From VRUE01 sp963699225 (GTDB taxonomy: Bacteria > Actinomycetota > Thermoleophilia > Solirubrobacterales > 70-9), in assembly GCA_963699225.1 (NCBI GenBank), contig OY969423.1, positions 558,001 to 622,000 on the forward strand: a stretch of 64,000 nucleotides of DNA, read 5' to 3'. The notes under the pieces were generated by a model, which was not told where the DNA came from, searched no databases, and saw only the letters and a list, made by a program, of their open reading frames with translations. How positions within the stretch are numbered: the first letter of the stretch is position 1; the number at the start of each line of letters is the position of its first letter. The position numbers and the translations under genes are program-made. Below, one piece after another: positions 47,326 to 56,124 of this stretch.

Positions 47326-48720
47326 TCACTCCGCCAGCAGCGGCAGCAGCGCCCCCAGCTTGATCTCGGTCTCGGCCAGCTCGGCCGCGGGATCCGATCC
47401 GGCGACGACGCCGACACCGGCATAGAGGTGGGCCTCGCGGTCGCGCAGCAGGGCGCTGCGCAGGGCGACGCAGAACTCGCCGTCCTCGGTTGCGTCCATC
47501 CAGCCGACCGGGCCGGCGTACCAACCGCGGTCCATCCGCTCGAGCTCGGCGATCGCGGCGGCCGTGCCGGGCCAGGGCTCGCCTCCGACCGCCGGCGTCG
47601 GATGGAGCATGCCGGCCAGCTCAACGGCTGAGCGCGGCTCGGAGAGCTGGGCGACGATCGGCGTCGCCAGGTGCTGGATGTTGGCGACCTTGACGATCTC
47701 GGGCTCGGGCGCCGACTCGACCCAAACGGCGTGCCGGCGCAGCGAGCGGGCGATCCGCTCGGCGACGATCGCGTGCTCGCGGCGGTCCTTGTCGCTGCGC
47801 AGCAGCTGCTCGCCGAGATGGTCGTCGACGGCCGGGTCGGAGCTGCGCCGGGTCGAGCCGGCCAGGGCAACAGTCGAGACGCTGGCCCCCGAGCGCCGCA
47901 GCAACAACTCAGGACTGGCGCCGATGAAGGCCGCCTCTGGCGTGCCGCAGCAGAAGCAGAAGCACGAGGGGAACTGCTCGCGCATCGCCCCGAAGACGGC
48001 GGCGGGATCGTGGGCGGCGCCGGCCGAGACCAATACCTCGCGGGCGAGCACGATCTTCGACATCTCCCCCGCCCTGATTCGCTCGGTCGCGGCCGCGATC
48101 ATGCGCTCGAACTCGCCCGGCGGACGGGCGCTGCTGATCTCGATCCGTGAGGTCGGGTGGGGATCGAGCAGTGGCAGCGGATCGGCCCGCAGGCCACTCA
48201 GGCGCGCGGCAAGGGCCGCCGACATCCTGCTCGGATCGTCGCCTGGGCGGACGATCGCGTTGACGGTGAGGAAGGTCTGATCGCCGCTGCGACAGAGCGA
48301 GAGCTCCGGCAGGACGAGCGAGGCGGGCGGTAGCGATGACCAGGTCGAGGAGCCGCCGCCCGCGGGGTCGAAGGCAAAGCCACCCGCCCAAACGCCACCG
48401 GCGCCGGCGGGCAGGCCACGGGGCTCGTCGACCACCGCCTCACCGCCCAGGCACTCGCCGGCTACATCACCGAAGCGCGACGGGCCTCGTGAGGTCGCCT
48501 CGTGAGCCACGCCAAGCGCGGCGAGGGCGAACTCGCGGTCGGACTCCTCCCAGCAGAACCAGCGGTCCGAGGCGAGGCGGGAGGCAAAGATCGCGGCACA
48601 GGGGTCGACTCCCTCAACCCGACGGGTAACGCTGACCCGGGTGCGACGGCGGCGCCCAGCAGCCCGCTCGAGGGCCTCGCTCAGGCCACTGAGGAGGCTC
48701 TCAGTCGCCGCCGCGAGCAA
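47326..48720 (-). CDS. menF: Isochorismate synthase
   Basis: This 464-residue chorismate-binding enzyme makes isochorismate for MenD. C-terminal segments are MSKIVLAREVLV, FIGASPELLLRR, ALAGSTRRS, LLRSDKDRREHAIVAERI, ATPIVAQL, LHPTPAVGGEPW and YAGVGVVAGSDPAAE. It completes the men set with menA-E. The frame opens with TTG overlapping the ilvN end by 20 bases; the first 35 residues are Arg-rich and the true start may be internal. Confidence 0.9.
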   Translation of the reverse strand: MLAAATESLLSGLSEALERAAGRRRRTRVSVTRRVEGVDPCAAIFASRLASDRWFCWEESDREFALAALGVAHEATSRGPSRFGDVAGECLGGEAVVDEPRGLPAGAGGVWAGGFAFDPAGGGSSTWSSLPPASLVLPELSLCRSGDQTFLTVNAIVRPGDDPSRMSAALAARLSGLRADPLPLLDPHPTSRIEISSARPPGEFERMIAAATERIRAGEMSKIVLAREVLVSAGAAHDPAAVFGAMREQFPSCFCFCCGTPEAAFIGASPELLLRRSGASVSTVALAGSTRRSSDPAVDDHLGEQLLRSDKDRREHAIVAERIARSLRRHAVWVESAPEPEIVKVANIQHLATPIVAQLSEPRSAVELAGMLHPTPAVGGEPWPGTAAAIAELERMDRGWYAGPVGWMDATEDGEFCVALRSALLRDREAHLYAGVGVVAGSDPAAELAETEIKLGALLPLLAE

Positions 48721-49246
48721 TGGCGATCTCGCCCGTCCTCACCATCTCGATTAGGCCGTGGGGGCGGATCATCCGCTCGAAGGCCTCGATCTTGTCGGCG
48801 GAGCCGGTGACCTCGATCGTCATCGTGCGACGGGCGACGTCGACGATCTTGGCGCGGAAGATCTCGGCGAACTGGATGATCTCGGCCCGGTTCTCGACCG
48901 CGGCGGAGACTTTGAACATCGCCATCTCACGGGCAACCGTCTCTTCCGGCTCCATGTCGCGGATCTTCAGCACGTTGACCAGCTTGTGCAGCTGCTTGGT
49001 CACCTGGTCGATCGGGTGCACGGCGCCATCGAGGGTGAGGGTGATGCGCGAGATGCTCTCATCGTCGGTGGGGCCGACGGCGAGCGTGTCGATGTTGAAG
49101 CCGCGACGCGAGAAGAGCCCGGCGACCCGCGCCAATACGCCCGGCTTGTTCTCGACCAGGATCGAGAGGATGTGTTTGCGGCCGCTGAGCTGCCCCGGGA
49201 CGCGAAGCTCCTCCAGTTTGACCAGCTGCGGGGTGCCGGCCTCCAT
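48701..49246 (-). CDS. ilvN: Acetolactate synthase small (regulatory) subunit
   Basis: This 181-residue protein has an N-terminal ACT domain (HILSILVENKPGVLARVAGL, RRGFNIDTLAVG) and a C-terminal ALS-small domain. It confers valine feedback on IlvB. It starts one base inside the ilvB stop (TGATG). Confidence 0.96.
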   Translation of the reverse strand: MEAGTPQLVKLEELRVPGQLSGRKHILSILVENKPGVLARVAGLFSRRGFNIDTLAVGPTDDESISRITLTLDGAVHPIDQVTKQLHKLVNVLKIRDMEPEETVAREMAMFKVSAAVENRAEIIQFAEIFRAKIVDVARRTMTIEVTGSADKIEAFERMIRPHGLIEMVRTGEIAIARGGD

Positions 49247-50925
49247 CAGCCCACCATGTCCCTTGCCGCGGCGCCAGCGGGGATCATCGGGAAGCAGTTC
49301 TCCTCGGGCGTGACGCGCACGTCAACCAGCACCGGGCCGTCGGTTTCCAACGCCTTCGCCATCGTGCCCTCGAGCTCGCCAGAGTCCTCGCAGCGCAGGC
49401 CGGTGGCGCCGAAGGCCTCGGCCAGCTTGACCCAGTCCGGGCTCGGGCCCATCTCGACCGAGCTGTAGCGGCGATCCCAGAAGAGCTCCTGCCACTGGCG
49501 GACCATGCCCATGTAGCCGTTGTTCATCAGGAAGACCTTGACCGGGATGTCCTGCGAGACGCAGGTCGCCAGCTCCTGGCAGTTCATGATCAGGCTGCCG
49601 TCGCCGGCGAGGCAAACCACGGTGTCGTCGGGACAGGCGATCTTGGCGCCGACCGCAGCAGGCAGGCCGAAGCCCATCGTGCCGAGCCCGCCGGAGTTGA
49701 TCCAGCGGCGCGGCTTGTCGAAGCCGTAGTACTGGGCGGCCCACATCTGGTGCTGGCCGACGTCGGAGGTGATGATCGCGTCGCCACCGGTCACCCGGTG
49801 CATCGCCTCGATCATGAACTGGGGCTTGATCTCGCCGTCCTTACCCTCCTCGTAGCCGAGCGGATATTTGTCCTGCCAGGCCTTGATCTGATTCCACCAG
49901 GCATCGAGCCGCGAGGCGTCGGTCTGCAGCGCCTTGTACTCGCGGGTCAGCTCTGGCAACACCAGCTTGGCGTCGCCGACAATCGGGATATGGGCGGGGA
50001 CGTTCTTGGAGATCTCCGCCGGGTCGATGTCGATGTGGATGAACTTGGCGTGCGGGGCGAACTCGGTGAGCTTGCCGGTGATGCGATCGTCGAAGCGGGA
50101 GCCGATCGCGACGATCAGGTCGGCCTCGTCCATCGCGTAGTTGGCGGCGCGGGTGCCGTGCATGCCGAGCATGCCGAGCCACTGCTCGCCGGAGGCCGGG
50201 TAGGCGCCGAGACCCATCAGGGTCGAGGTGACCGGGAAACGGTCGGCGGCGACCAGTTCGCGCAGCTCCTCAGAGGCGTTGGCATTGATCACGCCGCCCC
50301 CCGTGTAGAGAATCGGCTTACGAGCGTTGGCGATCGCCTTGGCGGCGATGCGAATCTGCTTGATGTTGCCGCCGTGCGGCGGCTTGTAGCCGGCCAGCTC
50401 GACCGGCTCAGTGCGCGGCGCATAGTCGATGTCGGCACGCGAGAGGTCCTGCGGGATGTCAAGCAGCACCGGGCCCGGACGACCGGTCGAGGCGACGTGG
50501 AAGGCCTCGTGCACGTACTCGGGAATCTGGCGCGGGTCGGTAACCGCGAAGGAGTGCTTGACGAAAGGCAGCGTCGCGCCGAGGATGTCGGCCTCCTGGA
50601 AGCCGTCGGTGCCGATCAGCTCGGTGCGCACCTGGCCGGTGATGAAGACGGTTGGAACCGAGTCGAGCATCGCGTCGGCGATCGCGGTGACCAGGTTGGT
50701 CGCGCCGGGGCCGGAGGTGGCGAAGGCGACGCCGACCTTGCCCGAGGCCTTGGCGTAGCCCTCGGCAGCGTGGCCACCGCCCTGCTCGTGGCGCACCTGG
50801 ATGTGGCGGAACTCGGCGTCGACCAAGGCGTCGTAGGTGGGCAGGTTGGCCCCACCGGGGATGCCGAAGACGTGTTCGACCCCCTCAGCCTTGAGGCTCT
50901 GCATAAGTGCGTCGGCTGCTCTCAT
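49246..50925 (-). CDS. ilvB: Acetolactate synthase large subunit
   Basis: This 559-residue ThDP/FAD enzyme makes acetolactate and acetohydroxybutyrate for Val, Leu and Ile. The catalytic Glu lies in VRHEQGGGHAAEGYAKASG. GSRFDDRITGK, GGLGTMGFGLPAAVGA and the Mg-ThDP motif LAGDGSLIMNCQELAT ... NNGYMGMVRQW are present. It starts 46 bases after sqdB on the same strand. No Leu/Val leader peptide is apparent here, and the ribosome site is poor. Confidence 0.97.
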   Translation of the reverse strand: MRAADALMQSLKAEGVEHVFGIPGGANLPTYDALVDAEFRHIQVRHEQGGGHAAEGYAKASGKVGVAFATSGPGATNLVTAIADAMLDSVPTVFITGQVRTELIGTDGFQEADILGATLPFVKHSFAVTDPRQIPEYVHEAFHVASTGRPGPVLLDIPQDLSRADIDYAPRTEPVELAGYKPPHGGNIKQIRIAAKAIANARKPILYTGGGVINANASEELRELVAADRFPVTSTLMGLGAYPASGEQWLGMLGMHGTRAANYAMDEADLIVAIGSRFDDRITGKLTEFAPHAKFIHIDIDPAEISKNVPAHIPIVGDAKLVLPELTREYKALQTDASRLDAWWNQIKAWQDKYPLGYEEGKDGEIKPQFMIEAMHRVTGGDAIITSDVGQHQMWAAQYYGFDKPRRWINSGGLGTMGFGLPAAVGAKIACPDDTVVCLAGDGSLIMNCQELATCVSQDIPVKVFLMNNGYMGMVRQWQELFWDRRYSSVEMGPSPDWVKLAEAFGATGLRCEDSGELEGTMAKALETDGPVLVDVRVTPEENCFPMIPAGAAARDMVG

Positions 50926-50971
50926 CGGGAAAGCGATGCTACCAGCGGCCCGCTGGCTGCAATGCAGGGGT

Positions 50972-52141
50972 TTAGAGCTGAACCGGCTCGCCTGGATTCC
51001 AGCGCGTGCGGGGATCGATCGAGGACTCGATCACGCGGTCCTTGTAGCGCTCGATCGTGTGGATCATCGACTCGACCAGCTCCTCGCCGAGCAGGGTCGG
51101 CTCGAGGCCGAGGTCGAGCAGCTTGGTGTGGATCGCGTTGTAGTAGTGCTGCTCCTTCTCGACCCGCGGGTTCTCGCAGTGCTGGATCTCCACCGAGTAG
51201 CCGAGGTGCTCGCCGGCGTGCCTGACCAGCCCGGCCAGCTCGATCACCGAGAACTGCTCGGTGAACTGGTTGAAGACGCGGAACTCGCCGGCGTCGGCGG
51301 GGTTCAGCGCCGCCAGTTCGACGCAGGCGAGCGTGTCGCGGATATTGAGGAAGCCGCGAGTCTGGGTGCCGGCGCCGTAGACGGTCAGCGGGTGGCCGAT
51401 CACGGCCTGCAGGCAGAAGCGGTTGAGCACGGTGCCGAAGATCTCGTCGTAGTCGAAGCGGGTAATCAGCCGCTCGTCGCGCGCGGTCTCCTCGGTCTCG
51501 ATCCCGTAGACGACGCCCTGATTGAGGTCGGTGGCGCGCAGGCCCCAGGTGCGACAGGCGAAGTGGATGTTGGTCGAGTCGTGGACCTTGGAGCAGTGGT
51601 AGAGCGAGGCCGGCAGCTTGGGGAAGGGCAGGGTGTCCTTGCGCCCCTTGTGCTCGATCTCGATGTAGCCCTCCTCGATGTCGATCTCGGGCTGGCCGTA
51701 CTCCCCCATCGTGCCGAGCTTGACCAGGTGGCAATCGGGCACGTGGTCGCGGATCGCGAAGAGCAGGTTGAGATTGCCGATCACGTTGGCGTACTGGGTC
51801 TCAACCGCCTTCTCGCGCGAGGCCATCGAGTAGGGGGCCGAGGCCTGCTGGCCGTAGTGGATGACCGCCTCGGGGCGGGTCTCGGCGACGACACCGTCGA
51901 GGAAGTCGCCGTCTTGGACCGGCCCGACGAAGCTGCGAATCTCCTCGCCGGAAAGCTCCTTCCAGGCGGCGATGCGCCGGTCGAGGTCGGCGATCGGCGT
52001 CAGCGAGCCGGTACCGGCCTCTTCGTGCCAGCGGCGGCGAGAAAAGTCGTCGACGACTGAGACCTCGTGACCGCGGGCCGAGAACCTCATAGCCGTCGGC
52101 CAGCCCAGGTAGCCGTCGCCCCCAAGAATGAGAACGCGCAT
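50972..52141 (-). CDS. sqdB: UDP-sulfoquinovose synthase (SQD1/SqdB type)
   Basis: This 389-residue extended SDR protein has the Rossmann start MRVLILGGDGYLGWPTAMRF, VSVVDDFSRRRWH, the YxxxK motif in SLYHCSKVHDS, TWGLRATDLNQGVVYGI, RGFLNIRDT and the terminal TRWNPGEPV. This pattern is close to plant/cyanobacterial SQD1, which makes UDP-sulfoquinovose for sulfolipid SQDG or N-glycans. A sulfoquinovosyltransferase is not obvious next to it, although membrane glycosyltransferases follow. The shorter start at 52141 is preferred. Confidence 0.85.
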   Translation of the reverse strand: MRVLILGGDGYLGWPTAMRFSARGHEVSVVDDFSRRRWHEEAGTGSLTPIADLDRRIAAWKELSGEEIRSFVGPVQDGDFLDGVVAETRPEAVIHYGQQASAPYSMASREKAVETQYANVIGNLNLLFAIRDHVPDCHLVKLGTMGEYGQPEIDIEEGYIEIEHKGRKDTLPFPKLPASLYHCSKVHDSTNIHFACRTWGLRATDLNQGVVYGIETEETARDERLITRFDYDEIFGTVLNRFCLQAVIGHPLTVYGAGTQTRGFLNIRDTLACVELAALNPADAGEFRVFNQFTEQFSVIELAGLVRHAGEHLGYSVEIQHCENPRVEKEQHYYNAIHTKLLDLGLEPTLLGEELVESMIHTIERYKDRVIESSIDPRTRWNPGEPVQL

Positions 52142-52185
52142 AGGTCGCGGCAGCGTAGCGGACAGGCGGGACATAGCATCGCGCT

Positions 52186-53466
52186 GTGAAGCGGACGGTG
52201 GCGCTGGTCGCGATCCTGTTGCTCGGGCTGGGGCTGCGGGCGAATGAGGCATGGGACGGGCGTTCGCCCGTCTTCGACGCCGCCGCCTACGCGACGATCG
52301 CCGCCAACCTCGAGCGGGGCGATGGCTTCACGCTGGGATCGAGCGCAACCCAGCCGGCGAGCAACTACTCCCCCGGCCTGCCGCTCTTCGTCGCCGGGGT
52401 CTACGAGCTGAGCGGCGGCGTCCACGAACGCACAGCTCGTCTCGCCCTTGCCCTGCTCGGTTCGCTTGCCGTGCTCTTCACCTACCTGATCGGCCGCAGA
52501 CTCTCGGGACCGACCGCGGGCTTGATCGGAGCCGCCGCCGCTGCCATCTATCCCGCCCTGCTCGAGTACCAGGGCATGCTGATGGGCGAGCCGCTCGCCG
52601 CAACCCTGCTCTCGGGGGCAGTTCTGTCAATGCTTTGGGCAGACGACGCGAGGCAGACGAATCCGGCGAGATGGGTACTGCCAGGCGCCCTACTCGGGGC
52701 GTTGGCGCTGGTTCGGCCCGAGTACATCGGGGTCGCGCTGCTCGTGAGCTTGGTGTTGCTCGTCAGGCGGGGATGGCGCGATTGGAGAGGGACGTGGCTC
52801 CAAGCGCTGGTTCTGCTGCTTGGGGTCGCGGTGGTCGTTGCGCCCTGGACTGCGCGCAATGCGATCGCGCTCGATCGGTTCGTGCCGGTCTCAACCGGGG
52901 GCGGGCAGGTCCTCTTCGCCGGCACTTACCTGCCTTCCGATGGGGATCCCGAACGAGTCGGAGCCGAGGTGGTCGAGCGGCATCCCGAACTGTTTGGGCC
53001 GCAGGCGGTGCAACGACTGCGGCTGGAGCAGATCCTCACGCGGCTGGCACAGCAGCGCTATCCCGAGCTCGAAACCGACGAGGCCCTCTCGAGGATGGGC
53101 AAGGAACAGCTCGGGGATGACGTCAGCGAAGAGCCGCTCGAATACGCCGGCTTCGTCGCGACCAAGGTCTGGCGAATCTGGACCCACGGCCAGCGGGCGG
53201 TGATGCAAGAGCCCGGCTGGAAGCTCTTCCACTGGACCCTCCTCGCCTTCGGTCTGGTCGGCCTGATCGTGCTCGCGATCAGGCGGCGCTGGGAGGCGCT
53301 GCTGATCGCGACGATCTTCCTCTCGATCACCGCGATCAGCGCCCTCTTGGTGGCCTCGCCCCGGCGGGTGCTGGTGATGATGCCGCTGCTCGCCGCCCTT
53401 GCCGGAGTCGGAACGACCGCCGCCTGGCAGCAACTGCGGCTCAGTCTTGGTCGTACGTCACTTTGA
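52186..53466 (+). CDS. Integral-membrane GT-C glycosyltransferase (PMT/ArnT-like), copy 1
   Basis: This 426-residue protein has many helices. An N-terminal helix is followed by a loop with the acidic catalytic-type residue in VFDAAAYATIAANLERG, then NYSPGLPLFVAGVYE. A loop after the eighth helix or so (PVSTGGGQVLFAGTYLPSDG) is shared with the gene at 53730-55055. These enzymes transfer sugars from polyprenyl phosphates at the outer membrane face. TAGCAT lies six bases before the GTG start. It is divergent from sqdB by 44 bases. Confidence 0.8.
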   Translation: MKRTVALVAILLLGLGLRANEAWDGRSPVFDAAAYATIAANLERGDGFTLGSSATQPASNYSPGLPLFVAGVYELSGGVHERTARLALALLGSLAVLFTYLIGRRLSGPTAGLIGAAAAAIYPALLEYQGMLMGEPLAATLLSGAVLSMLWADDARQTNPARWVLPGALLGALALVRPEYIGVALLVSLVLLVRRGWRDWRGTWLQALVLLLGVAVVVAPWTARNAIALDRFVPVSTGGGQVLFAGTYLPSDGDPERVGAEVVERHPELFGPQAVQRLRLEQILTRLAQQRYPELETDEALSRMGKEQLGDDVSEEPLEYAGFVATKVWRIWTHGQRAVMQEPGWKLFHWTLLAFGLVGLIVLAIRRRWEALLIATIFLSITAISALLVASPRRVLVMMPLLAALAGVGTTAAWQQLRLSLGRTSL

Positions 53467-53657
53467 AGGTGAGCTTGACGAACATCGGCGTGTCGGCGCC
53501 GCGGAAAAGGCACTTGTAAGAGACGACGTCGGGGCTAGTCGAGCTGACGGTCGGCGTGCAGTAGTAGCCGGCGACGCTGGCTCTTGGCGGACGCGCCGGG
53601 CGCGACGATGAGGGCGGTTACCGCGATCGCAGCGGTGAGAAGAGAGATGCGGCGCAT
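53441..53657 (-). pseudogene. Frameshifted small secreted protein
   Basis: The minus strand reads a clean signal peptide MRRISLLTAAIAVTALIVAP (then GASAK) behind a good AAGGAG, but that frame stops at 53535 in a basic, unlikely tail. Removing one base after GASAK gives ASVAGYYCTPTVSSTSPDVV, then SYKCLFRGADTPMFVKLTFK and VTYDQD, ending at 53441. This is a sensible 72-residue exported protein with two Cys. It is either a recent +1 frameshift or a sequencing error. Its end overlaps the glycosyltransferase by 26 bases. Confidence 0.6.
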
Positions 53658-53729
53658 CTGAGTGCTCCTTTGCGTTGGGGGAAGCCTGTCGGGGCGAAGT
53701 TCTGTATGCGGCCGGGATAGCCTGCCGCG

Positions 53730-55055
53730 ATGGGCTCCCTGAAGAAGTGGCTGCGCGGGCTGCCCGAGCGCCACGGCCGCAAGACGCTCCTCCTGCTGGC
53801 CGCGATCCTCCTGCTCGGCTTCGGCCTGCGCGCCTACCGCGTGGTCGAGCCGCTGCCGACGCCCGGCGACGATGCCCACGCCTACTACGCGCTCTCGAAG
53901 TCGCTCTACACCGAAGGCAGCTTCGGTGGACCGACCTTCAAAGACCCCAGCGACTGGTCCCCCGGGGCGCCGCTGCTCTACGCCGCGAGCTTCTACGCGA
54001 CGGCGGGCGCCCGTGAAGGCACAGCCCGCATCGTCGAGCTCCTGCTCGGCTTGGCGACGATCGTCGTCGCCTACCTCCTCGGTCGCCGTATCTCCTCTGG
54101 ACCAGCGGGCCTGCTCGCCGCCTTCGCGGTCGCCGTCTACCCACCGTTCATCCACTCCGTCGGCGCCCTCTACAGCGAGCCCCCGGCGATGTTCACGCTC
54201 CCGGCCGCGGTCCTCGCCTTCCTCTGGGCTTCGGATGGCCTGGACCGCGGCCTCTCGCGCAGGTGGCTGGTCCCTGGCCTTCTCTTTGGCCTAACGGCAA
54301 TGTTCCGGCCCGAGTACCTGCTCGTCGGAGTCGCGTTCGCGCTGCTCGCTCTGATCAGGGTCGGCCGCGCCCGCGGCTGGAAGCCCGGCCTGGCCAGCGC
54401 GGCACTGCTCGTTGCCGCCCTGCTGCTGCCGATAGTTCCCTGGGCGATCCGCAATCAGGTCGTGCTGCACCGCACGGTGCCGATCTCTACCGGCGGCGGC
54501 AAGGCGCTCTACGTCGGCACCTTCCTGCTCGCCGACGGCGAATACCAGCGGGTCAAGGCGATGCTGGCCAAGCGCTACCTGCACCGCGAATACGACCCGC
54601 ACTCCCAGGCCCTGGAAGAAGTCAACCCGACGCCGCTTTTCAACCGCGTCGCCGACCGCTACCCGGACCTGCCGCGCGACTCGGCCCTGGGCAAGATCGG
54701 CAAGCAGAACTTCTCCCACTACTTCGGCGAAGACCCGATCGAGTACCTGGCAATGACCGCGCGCAAGACCTGGCGGATGTGGAGCGCCGGGATCGGCGAA
54801 GCGATGGAAAGCACGGCCGGGAGAGTCGCTCAGACGCTGATTGTCATCCTCTCCCTCGCCGGCCTTGCCGTGCTCGCTTGGCGGCGCTGGTGGTGGGAGC
54901 TGGTCGCGATGGCGATCCCGATCGCGCTTGTCACCACTGTCGGCGCGATCTCACTGGCCGCCCCGCGCCGCAACGAGGTGTTGATGACGCTGATCTTTCC
55001 GCTCGCCGCCACGGCGCTCTCGCGGGGGGCGGCGGCCGTATTGTCCAAACGGTAA
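53730..55055 (+). CDS. Integral-membrane GT-C glycosyltransferase (PMT/ArnT-like), copy 2
   Basis: This 441-residue protein is homologous to the one at 52186-53466. It shares the loop with catalytic-type acids (PTPGDDAHAYYALSKSLYTE), DWSPGAPLLYAA, FRPEYLLVGVAFALL and PISTGGGKALYVGTFLLADG. The two are tandem paralogues. TAGCCT lies six bases before the ATG. The stop overlaps the next ATG (TAATG), which couples it to the polyprenyl-phosphate glycosyltransferase. Confidence 0.82.
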   Translation: MGSLKKWLRGLPERHGRKTLLLLAAILLLGFGLRAYRVVEPLPTPGDDAHAYYALSKSLYTEGSFGGPTFKDPSDWSPGAPLLYAASFYATAGAREGTARIVELLLGLATIVVAYLLGRRISSGPAGLLAAFAVAVYPPFIHSVGALYSEPPAMFTLPAAVLAFLWASDGLDRGLSRRWLVPGLLFGLTAMFRPEYLLVGVAFALLALIRVGRARGWKPGLASAALLVAALLLPIVPWAIRNQVVLHRTVPISTGGGKALYVGTFLLADGEYQRVKAMLAKRYLHREYDPHSQALEEVNPTPLFNRVADRYPDLPRDSALGKIGKQNFSHYFGEDPIEYLAMTARKTWRMWSAGIGEAMESTAGRVAQTLIVILSLAGLAVLAWRRWWWELVAMAIPIALVTTVGAISLAAPRRNEVLMTLIFPLAATALSRGAAAVLSKR

Positions 55056-56122
55056 TGGCTCCCTATGCAGGCATCTTTCCGGCCGAACTGACGGCCCTGC
55101 GCAGCCTCGGCCTGATCGGCGGGATCGCGCTCATCGCCTACGCCGTGGCGCGTCGCCGTTCGCTGCGCAACGCCGACGTGCTGATCCTGCTCGCCGCGGG
55201 CCTCGGCTTGGCGCTGGTCTCGGGCACCGAAATCACCGACAAGCTGCTCTCCGCCTTCTCGTTCGAGAAGGGCAACGGCGGTCGCATCCTCGGCCTCGCC
55301 GTCTTCGCCATCTTCATCCTCTTCCTGCTCATCCTGCGAGCGCTTTCCCAGGGAGCCCGCAACGCCCGCCAGCTCTCGGCGGCGCTCGAGGGCCTCGCCT
55401 GGGAGGAGTTCCGCCAGGCCAAGCTGCCGGAGCGCTTCAAGGACAAGATCGCGATCCTCGTCCCCGCCTACAACGAGGCTGAGAACATCGGCTACGTGCT
55501 GGATTTGATGCCGAGCGAGGTCTGCGGCGTGGCAACCGCGGTCTTGGTGGTCGATGACGGCTCGCGCGATGGCACCGGCGACGTCGCGACCGAGCATGGC
55601 GCCGCCGTCGCCCGCCACGTCACCAACCGCGGCGGCGGCGCGGCGCTGCGCACCGGCTACCGGCTGATGGTCGAATCGGGCGCCGAGATCGTGGTGACCC
55701 TCGACGCCGACGGCCAGCACCTGCCCTCGGAGATGGAGCGCCTGGTCAAACCGGTGCTCGATGGCGAAGTCGACGTCGCCCACGGCTCGCGCGTGCTCGG
55801 CCAGGCCGACCGCAACCACTTCGCCCGCGAGCTCGGCATCGTCTTCTTCAACCGCGTCGTCTCGGCGATTACCCGCACCCACGTCACCGACTGCTCCAAC
55901 GGCTACCGCGCCGTACGCACCACGGTCCTACCCCAGCTCGTCCTGCGCCAGGAGCAGTTCCACACCTCCGAGTTCATGATCGAGGCGATCAAGCGCGAAA
56001 TCCCCGCCCGCGAGGTGCCGATCACGGTCGAGCAGCGCTTGCACGGCCACTCGAAGAAGCCCGCCGTATTCCGCTATGGCATGGGCTTCGCCAACGCGAT
56101 CGTCCGCACCTGGCTGCGCTAA
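55055..56122 (+). CDS. DUF2304/GT2 fusion, polyprenyl-phosphate sugar synthase-like
   Basis: This 355-residue protein has about three N-terminal membrane helices resembling the DUF2304 type. A GT-A glycosyltransferase family 2 domain follows: AILVPAYNEAENIGYVLD, VLVVDDGSRDGTGDVA, NRGGGAALRTGYRLM, VTLDADGQHLPSEME. It is like DolP-mannose synthases. The likely role is to make the polyprenyl-phosphate sugar donor used by the two GT-C enzymes beside it. In many genomes the two domains are separate adjacent genes. Confidence 0.85.
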   Translation: MAPYAGIFPAELTALRSLGLIGGIALIAYAVARRRSLRNADVLILLAAGLGLALVSGTEITDKLLSAFSFEKGNGGRILGLAVFAIFILFLLILRALSQGARNARQLSAALEGLAWEEFRQAKLPERFKDKIAILVPAYNEAENIGYVLDLMPSEVCGVATAVLVVDDGSRDGTGDVATEHGAAVARHVTNRGGGAALRTGYRLMVESGAEIVVTLDADGQHLPSEMERLVKPVLDGEVDVAHGSRVLGQADRNHFARELGIVFFNRVVSAITRTHVTDCSNGYRAVRTTVLPQLVLRQEQFHTSEFMIEAIKREIPAREVPITVEQRLHGHSKKPAVFRYGMGFANAIVRTWLR

Positions 56123-56124
56123 GG

